This document shows positions 58,800 through 64,000 of a stretch of DNA of 64,000 nt, in pieces. How positions within the stretch are numbered: the stretch's first letter is position 1; each line of letters begins with the position of its first letter. The stretch is from the NCBI GenBank assembly GCA_964536025.1, contig CAZHXA010000005.1:1-64000 (forward strand), in the 5' to 3' direction. Source of the DNA: RGIG4576 sp964536025. GTDB lineage: Bacteria > Bacteroidota > Bacteroidia > Bacteroidales > Muribaculaceae. Below the pieces are notes generated by a model. It did no database searches and was not told the DNA's origin. It worked only from the letters and a program-made list of their open reading frames with translations. The translations under genes were made by a program, and so were the position numbers.

Positions 58800-61655
58800 A
58801 TGCCAGTTAAAATAAGTAAAGCAGCAAAAGAATTGAATGTAGGGACTCAATCTATCATTGATTTCCTTAGCAAGAACAACATAACAGTTGATTCTAATCC
58901 TAACACACGCATATCAGATGAACAATATCAAATGCTCATAAGTGCGTTCAAAACCGACCGCGACCAAAAAATCAAGTCGGAAGACTTCTTCAAAGAACGT
59001 CAAAAGGAAAAGGTAAAACCGGCTAAGGAAGAACAAAAAGCAGAAGAGATTAAGACCACTACAGAACCCGTGCAAGCTCCTAAAGTATTGGGTAAAATAG
59101 ATTTATCCAAAGCAGGAAAGCCTCAGCACAAGCAAGAAACGCCTAAAGCAAAAGTAGAGGTTTCAAAGGTTGAAAAAGTTCAAGAAAAGCCAAAAACAGA
59201 AACTCCAAAACAAGAACCTGTTCAAAAACCGGCTGTAGTTGAAATGAAAAAAGAAGAAAAGAAAGAGCATGCTCCTCAACAACCAAAAAAAGTTGAGCAA
59301 CCTGCACTTGTAGTTACTCCTGCTATTGAAAACAATGCAGAAAAAGAAGCAGAAGCTCCTGCTAAAACCGAAACTAATGAGGTGTTCACTCTTTCTACAC
59401 CTACTATTGCAAGCACTCCTAAGGTAATAGGTAAAATCGACCTTTCTGCCATTAACCAACAAACTCGTCCAAAGAAAAAATCTAAGGAAGAGAAGCGTAA
59501 AGAGCGAATCGACAAAGAAAAATCTTTACAAGCAGCACGTGCAACCGCAAGCGGTGATACTGGCGACCGCAAAAAGCGTAAACGTATAGGCAAAGAAAAG
59601 ATTGATATCGAAAAGAGTGCAAAACAAATAAACAACGATTCTTCACGCAAAGAACAAAAAACAAGCAACAGCAATCCTAATCCAAATAATCAACAACAAG
59701 GAGGAGGAAAGCGAAGCAAAGAAAAGAAAGCTAAACGTCCGTTTAAGCCCGAAGTAAGTGAAGAAGACGTACAAAAACAAGTTAAAGAAACTCTTGCCCG
59801 ACTCACTTCAAAACCAAACAAAAAATCGGCTAAGTGGCGTAAAGAAAAGCGTGATGCCGTAAACGAACGCGAACGCGAAGCAGCCGAACTTGAAGCAGCT
59901 GAAGGAAAAATCCTCAAATTGACAGAATTCGTTACAGCTAACGACCTTGCTGTCATGATGGACGTTCCTATCAACAAAGTAATTGGTACTTGTATGAGCA
60001 TTGGAGTAATGGTTTCTATCAACCAACGTCTTGATGCCGAAACCATCAACATCGTTGCCGAAGAATTCGGTTACCAAACAGAATTTGTAAGTTCGGAAGT
60101 TGTTAATGCTATAGCAACCGAAGAAGACAACGAAGAAGACCTTGAGCCACGCCCACCAGTAGTAACCGTAATGGGTCACGTAGACCACGGTAAGACTTCT
60201 TTGCTTGACTACATTCGTAAAGCCAATGTTATTGCAGGTGAAGCCGGTGGTATCACTCAACATATCGGAGCTTATAACGTGAAACTTGCCAATGGTCGTC
60301 GCATCACATTCCTCGACACTCCGGGTCACGAAGCATTTACCGCCATGCGTGCTCGTGGTGCAAAGGTTACCGATATCGTTATTGTTATTGTTGCAGCCGA
60401 TGACAACATCATGCCTCAAACAGTGGAAGCAATCAATCACGCTTCGGCCGCAGGTGTTCCTATCGTGTTTGCAATCAACAAAATAGACAAGCCTACAGCT
60501 AATCCTGAAAAGATTAAAGAAGGGCTTGCCAACATGAACTACCTTGTTGAAGATTGGGGTGGCAAATATCAATCTCAAGATATTTCTGCTAAGAAAGGTA
60601 TCGGTGTTGACGAACTTATGGAAAAAGTTCTTCTTGAAGCCGACATGCTTGAATTGAAAGCTAACCCCGACCGTAAAGCAACCGGTTCAATCATCGAATC
60701 ATCTCTTGACAAAGGTCGTGGTTACGTAGCAACCGTACTTGTTCAAAACGGAACATTGAAAATGGGAGACATACTGCTTGCCGGCACTCACTACGGTAAA
60801 ATCAAGGCTATGTTTAACGAACGTAACCAACGCATACAACAAACCGGACCGGCAACTCCGGTACTTATACTTGGCTTAAATGGTGCTCCTACTGCCGGCG
60901 ACACATTCAATGTGATGGATTCCGACCAAGAAGCTAGAGAAATAGCAAACAAACGCGAACAATTACAACGCGAACTTGGACTACGCACACAAAAACGTAT
61001 CACTCTCGAAGATATTGGACGTCGTAAAGCTCTTGGAAGTTTCAACGAACTTAATATCATTGTCAAAGGTGACGTAGATGGTTCTATTGAGGCATTGACT
61101 GATTCACTTATAAAACTATCAACACCCGAAGTGCAAGTCAACGTTATTCACAAAGCTGTAGGTGCAATTACCGAGAGCGATGTTACACTTGCATCGGCTT
61201 CCGATGCTTACATCATAGGTTTCCAAGTGCGTCCTTCACAAGCCGCTCGACGTCTTGCCGAAAACGAAGGTGTAGATATTAGACTTTACTCTATCATCTA
61301 CTCTGCAATAGAAGATGTAAAAAGTGCAATGGAAGGTATGCTTGAACCCGAAACAAAAGAAGAAATTCTTGGTTCGGCTGAAGTCCTACAGACTTATCGT
61401 ATTTCCAAAGTGGGAACTATTGCCGGAGCTATTGTGCGTGAAGGTAAAGTCAAGAAAAATTGTAAAGTACGCGTAATTCGCGACGGTATTGTAAGATACA
61501 CCGGCGACCTTGGTTCATTGAAACGCTTCAAGGATGACGTTAAAGAAGTTACAACAGGATTTGACTGCGGTCTTAGTGTTGCAGGATACAACGACATTCA
61601 AGAAGGCGATATGATTGAATCATTTGAAGAAGTACAAGTTAAGAAATCTCTATAA
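58800..61655 (+). CDS. infB: Translation initiation factor IF-2
   Basis: 951 aa. The N-terminal start VKISKAAKELNVGTQSIIDFL is the IF2_N domain, followed by a Lys/Glu/Pro-rich disordered stretch (about 60-340). The GTPase domain begins near residue 456 (MGHVDHGKTSLLDY), with DTPGHEAFTAMRARG and NKID. Domains II, III and the fMet-tRNA-binding C-terminus follow (GYNDIQEGDMIESFEEV). It brings initiator tRNA to the 30S subunit. 71 nt after nusA; a terminator follows. Confidence 0.97.
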   Translation: MPVKISKAAKELNVGTQSIIDFLSKNNITVDSNPNTRISDEQYQMLISAFKTDRDQKIKSEDFFKERQKEKVKPAKEEQKAEEIKTTTEPVQAPKVLGKIDLSKAGKPQHKQETPKAKVEVSKVEKVQEKPKTETPKQEPVQKPAVVEMKKEEKKEHAPQQPKKVEQPALVVTPAIENNAEKEAEAPAKTETNEVFTLSTPTIASTPKVIGKIDLSAINQQTRPKKKSKEEKRKERIDKEKSLQAARATASGDTGDRKKRKRIGKEKIDIEKSAKQINNDSSRKEQKTSNSNPNPNNQQQGGGKRSKEKKAKRPFKPEVSEEDVQKQVKETLARLTSKPNKKSAKWRKEKRDAVNEREREAAELEAAEGKILKLTEFVTANDLAVMMDVPINKVIGTCMSIGVMVSINQRLDAETINIVAEEFGYQTEFVSSEVVNAIATEEDNEEDLEPRPPVVTVMGHVDHGKTSLLDYIRKANVIAGEAGGITQHIGAYNVKLANGRRITFLDTPGHEAFTAMRARGAKVTDIVIVIVAADDNIMPQTVEAINHASAAGVPIVFAINKIDKPTANPEKIKEGLANMNYLVEDWGGKYQSQDISAKKGIGVDELMEKVLLEADMLELKANPDRKATGSIIESSLDKGRGYVATVLVQNGTLKMGDILLAGTHYGKIKAMFNERNQRIQQTGPATPVLILGLNGAPTAGDTFNVMDSDQEAREIANKREQLQRELGLRTQKRITLEDIGRRKALGSFNELNIIVKGDVDGSIEALTDSLIKLSTPEVQVNVIHKAVGAITESDVTLASASDAYIIGFQVRPSQAARRLAENEGVDIRLYSIIYSAIEDVKSAMEGMLEPETKEEILGSAEVLQTYRISKVGTIAGAIVREGKVKKNCKVRVIRDGIVRYTGDLGSLKRFKDDVKEVTTGFDCGLSVAGYNDIQEGDMIESFEEVQVKKSL

Positions 61656-61677
61656 GGATTTTCCTTCTAATATTTTT

Positions 61678-61718
61678 AAAGGCAATATATCAGTTTGAAT
61701 GTGATATATTGCCTTTTT
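61678..61718 (+). terminator. Terminator of the rimP-nusA-infB operon
   Basis: Perfect 12-bp stem GGCAATATATCA / TGATATATTGCC, 9-nt loop, flanked by AAA and followed by TTTTT. Confidence 0.93.
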
Positions 61719-61734
61719 CATTACATAAAAAATC

Positions 61735-62169
61735 ATGAAATATTACTTTAATCTCGGTAGTAATCTTGGGAATAAGCCACAAAACCTTAACGAAGCTATT
61801 GCTCTTCTTGAAAAAGAACTTCATACTAAAGCCAAACGCAGCAGTATTGTGGAGAGCGAGCCTTGGGGATTTGAAAGCGAAAACTCATTTATGAATATAG
61901 GCATAATTATGGAAAGCAACATAGCTCCATTAGAAATGCTGAAAATCATTAAACGAATAGAACGAAAAATGGGAAGCGAAAAACATCGCAATCAAGATAA
62001 CTCCTATTGCGACCGTTTAATCGACATTGATATAATAACCGTTGACAATATTCAAATTAACACACCAGAATTGACCATACCACACCCTCGCATGCTTATG
62101 CGTGATTTTGTTATGCTTCCTCTGAAAGAATTAAATCCCGATTGGACTCATCCTGACATCAACAAATAA
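61735..62169 (+). CDS. folK: 2-amino-4-hydroxy-6-hydroxymethyldihydropteridine diphosphokinase
   Basis: 144 aa. Folate pathway enzyme that pyrophosphorylates hydroxymethyl-dihydropterin. LGSNLGNKPQNLNEAI, SIVESEPWGFESENSFMNIG, YCDRLIDIDIITVD (metal-binding DIDI) and IPHPRMLMRDFVMLPLKEL are typical. Slightly shorter than E. coli FolK. The start lies 16 nt after the infB terminator, so it may depend on read-through or a promoter not seen. Confidence 0.94.
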   Translation: MKYYFNLGSNLGNKPQNLNEAIALLEKELHTKAKRSSIVESEPWGFESENSFMNIGIIMESNIAPLEMLKIIKRIERKMGSEKHRNQDNSYCDRLIDIDIITVDNIQINTPELTIPHPRMLMRDFVMLPLKELNPDWTHPDINK

Positions 62170-62213
62170 AGAAACCTCTCACTGCTTAGTAGATTTTACT
62201 ATCTTTCTTAGCT

Positions 62214-62672
62214 TTACTCAGTAAGAGTATGCCCTTCGTATGAAGAAAGACGTTGTTTCCAGTCGTCTGAAATAGGAGCAGACACACCATTTTTAACATC
62301 AAAGCCAACCATTATTACAATACATTGGCACTTTACTTCTCCTGTTTCGGCGTTAATAAGTTGTTGCAATAGTTTAACACTGCGATCATGAACATATATT
62401 GTTTGTGTTTGCACTGCCATAGGCTCATGAAAATAAACCGGTGCAAGGTAATTACAATTTACACTTGCCACTACCACATTAGCAGAACGCCAATCCACCG
62501 GACCTCCATTTGCCGATGTAAAATAATCAGCTTTTCCCAAATCAAAAAATTCCATGTAAACAGCGTTATTCACATGCCCCAAAGCGTCTATATCATTAAA
62601 TCTTATTTGTACATTCAACTTATGCTTAAATGGATAAGCCGGCTCTATATAAAAAGGATTATTCTTACTCAT
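62214..62672 (-). CDS. Hotdog-fold acyl-CoA thioesterase (4HBT/YbgC-like)
   Basis: 152 aa. VQIRFNDIDALGHVNNAVYMEFFD (about 21-44) is the 4HBT active-site stretch with Asp and HVNN. It splits thioesters of acyl-CoA or acyl-carrier protein; substrate unknown. It starts 1 nt after the DUF721 stop, thus last in the recF-DUF721-thioesterase unit. Confidence 0.9.
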   Translation of the reverse strand: MSKNNPFYIEPAYPFKHKLNVQIRFNDIDALGHVNNAVYMEFFDLGKADYFTSANGGPVDWRSANVVVASVNCNYLAPVYFHEPMAVQTQTIYVHDRSVKLLQQLINAETGEVKCQCIVIMVGFDVKNGVSAPISDDWKQRLSSYEGHTLTE

Positions 62673-62673
62673 A

Positions 62674-62964
62674 TCATTTAAATATTATGTCATTTATCAC
62701 TTCATGCCCAACAGCATCGTTTAATCTTTTCACTAAAACAGAACGTCCCAACATAAGTTCATTTCTTAATGCCGCTGAAGACAATCGCACGAACAAACAT
62801 CGGTCTTTTACATAACGATTTATCGTATAACGATTAACACCGGGTCCCACGACATCTGCCCATAATTCGGATATTCTTAACTCATACATTTTTGTGTCCA
62901 ATTTTTCCGACTCCAAATAATGCTGAATAATCTGACCTACAGTTTCGGCATTAGACCTTTTCAT
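62674..62964 (-). CDS. DUF721/DciA-like protein
   Basis: 96 aa from the ATG that overlaps the recF stop (ATGA); a longer reading inside recF is rejected. It matches DUF721: VGQIIQHYLES, ISELWADVVGPGVNRYT (W..VVG), LFVRLSSAALRNELMLGRSVLV and the end GHEVINDIIF. DciA proteins load the replicative helicase in bacteria that lack DnaC; the position after recF, near replication functions, agrees. Confidence 0.88.
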   Translation of the reverse strand: MKRSNAETVGQIIQHYLESEKLDTKMYELRISELWADVVGPGVNRYTINRYVKDRCLFVRLSSAALRNELMLGRSVLVKRLNDAVGHEVINDIIFK

Positions 62965-64000
62965 ATTACATCCTCCCTTTCTGCTTGAATATCGGCAACG
63001 ATACAACCATTTTCAACTGTAAAGATACGGTAATCACTGCCTGAGTGTCTTACGATTTCATCAAGATGCGTACGATTGGTATCCGTTATGAAAATTTGAC
63101 CGAAATTATCACCATTACTTACCATATTCACTATATTTTCAACTCTGGAAGTGTCTAATTTATCCAAAATATCATCTAATAAAAGAATTGGTGTAATTCC
63201 ACTAACTTGTTTTAAAAAATCATATTGAGCCAAACGTAACGCTATTGTATAGGTTTTACATTGACCTTGCGAACCTGTCTTACGCATGCTATATTCACCA
63301 AGCAATAATTCAATATCATCACGATGAACACCACGAGTAGTATATCCTATTATCATATCACGCTCTCGATTGCTTGACAACAAATCATGCATTGAACTAT
63401 CGTTAAGATGGCTTTTATACAAAAGTCGTACCGTCTCCGCACTACCGGAAATAGCTCTGTAATATTTCAAAAAAATAGGAGAAAAATCGTCTACCCACTG
63501 CTGCCTACATTCATGAATATAACGTGCATCGGCACACATTTGAGCCTCAATCGATTCAAAAAGTATAACATCTCTATACCCTTTTCGTATCATTGCATTA
63601 CGATTTTCCACAGCTTTACCATATCTTATAAGTGACATGAGGTATTCGGGATTACTTTGAGATATTATCATATCCATAAGCCTGCGTCGCTCTTCACTTG
63701 CCCCTCTTATAAGTTCCCAATCCATAGGCGAAACCATAACCACAGGCAACAAACCTATGTGCATACTCATCTTTTTATATTCTTTTCCATTGCGTTTCAA
63801 CACCTTTCTTTTTCCTCGTTGTAACGACAATGTTATTTCTTCCGGTTCACCTCGTCTCTCATACATACCTTTTAACATCAAGAAATCTGAACCGTGATGT
63901 AATACAAGATTGTCGGGTTGATTAGTATAACTCTTACTGAAGCTTAAATAATACACCGCATCAAGCACATTGGTTTTCCCCATGCCATTATTACCAATAA
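62961..64000 (-). CDS. recF: DNA replication and repair protein RecF, 5' end beyond window
   Basis: At least 346 codons are visible. The frame runs to the window edge: minus-strand codons near 63984-64000 encode the Walker A motif IGNNGMGKTN, so only about 30 N-terminal residues are missing. Other motifs: RRLMDMIISQSNP, TTRGVHRDDIELLL, SQGQCKTYTIALRLAQ (signature) and PILLLDDILDKLD (Walker B). RecF loads RecA at DNA gaps. Followed by DUF721 with a 4-nt overlap. Confidence 0.96.
   Translation of the reverse strand, partial: IGNNGMGKTNVLDAVYYLSFSKSYTNQPDNLVLHHGSDFLMLKGMYERRGEPEEITLSLQRGKRKVLKRNGKEYKKMSMHIGLLPVVMVSPMDWELIRGASEERRRLMDMIISQSNPEYLMSLIRYGKAVENRNAMIRKGYRDVILFESIEAQMCADARYIHECRQQWVDDFSPIFLKYYRAISGSAETVRLLYKSHLNDSSMHDLLSSNRERDMIIGYTTRGVHRDDIELLLGEYSMRKTGSQGQCKTYTIALRLAQYDFLKQVSGITPILLLDDILDKLDTSRVENIVNMVSNGDNFGQIFITDTNRTHLDEIVRHSGSDYRIFTVENGCIVADIQAEREDVI

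Noticed and set aside
1..64000. Prophage, integrative element or insertion sequence
   Set aside because: No integrase, transposase, relaxase or phage structural genes were found, and no flanking repeats beside the tRNA array were seen.

Overview
The window is AT-rich bacterial chromosome, almost certainly from the order Bacteroidales. The signs are the promoter style (TAnnTTTG -7 boxes, almost no Shine-Dalgarno sites), type IX secretion homologues (PorW, PorX, PorE), a 61-aa DUF4250 protein, a Bacteroidetes-length AroA, SprE-like TPR lipoproteins and MetallophosN/C phosphoesterases. I see no phage, transposon, CRISPR array or rRNA. It reads as a core-genome segment with a few lineage-specific loci.

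Layout. 1-268: tandem identical tRNA-Asn genes and a terminator. 359-7201 (+): aroA, a small Cys-containing membrane protein, an ABC-3 metal permease, porW and porX, tightly packed. 12000-7215 (-): queA, porE, a YfcE-type phosphodiesterase, a SPOR lipoprotein and a GNAT enzyme. 13236-12052 (-): a PatB/MalY aminotransferase. 13354-16030 (+): an ATPase-DUF4435 (TOPRIM-like) fusion of the OLD/PARIS kind, then anmK. 20405-16136 (-): mnmD, dedA, an Omp85-like barrel and a phosphoethanolamine transferase. 20614-25416 (+): a 1,014-aa TPR protein and an outer-membrane barrel. 25555-28641 (+): rubrerythrin, then the cbiMQO cobalt/nickel ECF transporter. 28740-32867: acyl-CoA synthetase, a mini-SPFH-like protein (-), a YhcH protein, pyrE and an SRPBCC protein. 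34017-32936 (-): an ECF sigma factor and its membrane partner. 34353-37132 (+): DUF4250, miaA, cmk, ispH. 37365-43917 (+): an RND tripartite efflux pump and an LpxA-like acyltransferase. 44061-49140: an esterase, then (-) rsmI-like, MBL-fold and mtgA genes, then rsmF-like (+). 56739-49207 (-): HAD, ribF, upp, MATE, glgB and a phosphoesterase. 56991-62169 (+): rimP, nusA, infB, folK. 64000-62214 (-): recF (cut by the window edge), DciA-like DUF721 and a thioesterase.

Themes. Three T9SS-associated genes lie within 8 kb in two convergent units. Cell-envelope functions recur: efflux, lipid A-type modification, peptidoglycan synthesis and recycling, and outer-membrane barrels. Translation-related functions also recur: tRNA-Asn, QueA, MnmD, MiaA, RsmI/RsmF-like methylases and rimP-nusA-infB.

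The most interesting points are regulatory or compact. They are an 18-codon leader ORF that spans a terminator hairpin and overlaps the rimP start; a promoter, hairpin and terminator unit upstream of the ECF sigma gene that could be a small RNA or attenuator; paired palindromes 21 bp apart just upstream of the rubrerythrin promoter; a long inverted repeat upstream of the efflux operon; and the single-gene ATPase-DUF4435 protein. All names come from motif and family recognition by eye; no database search was run.
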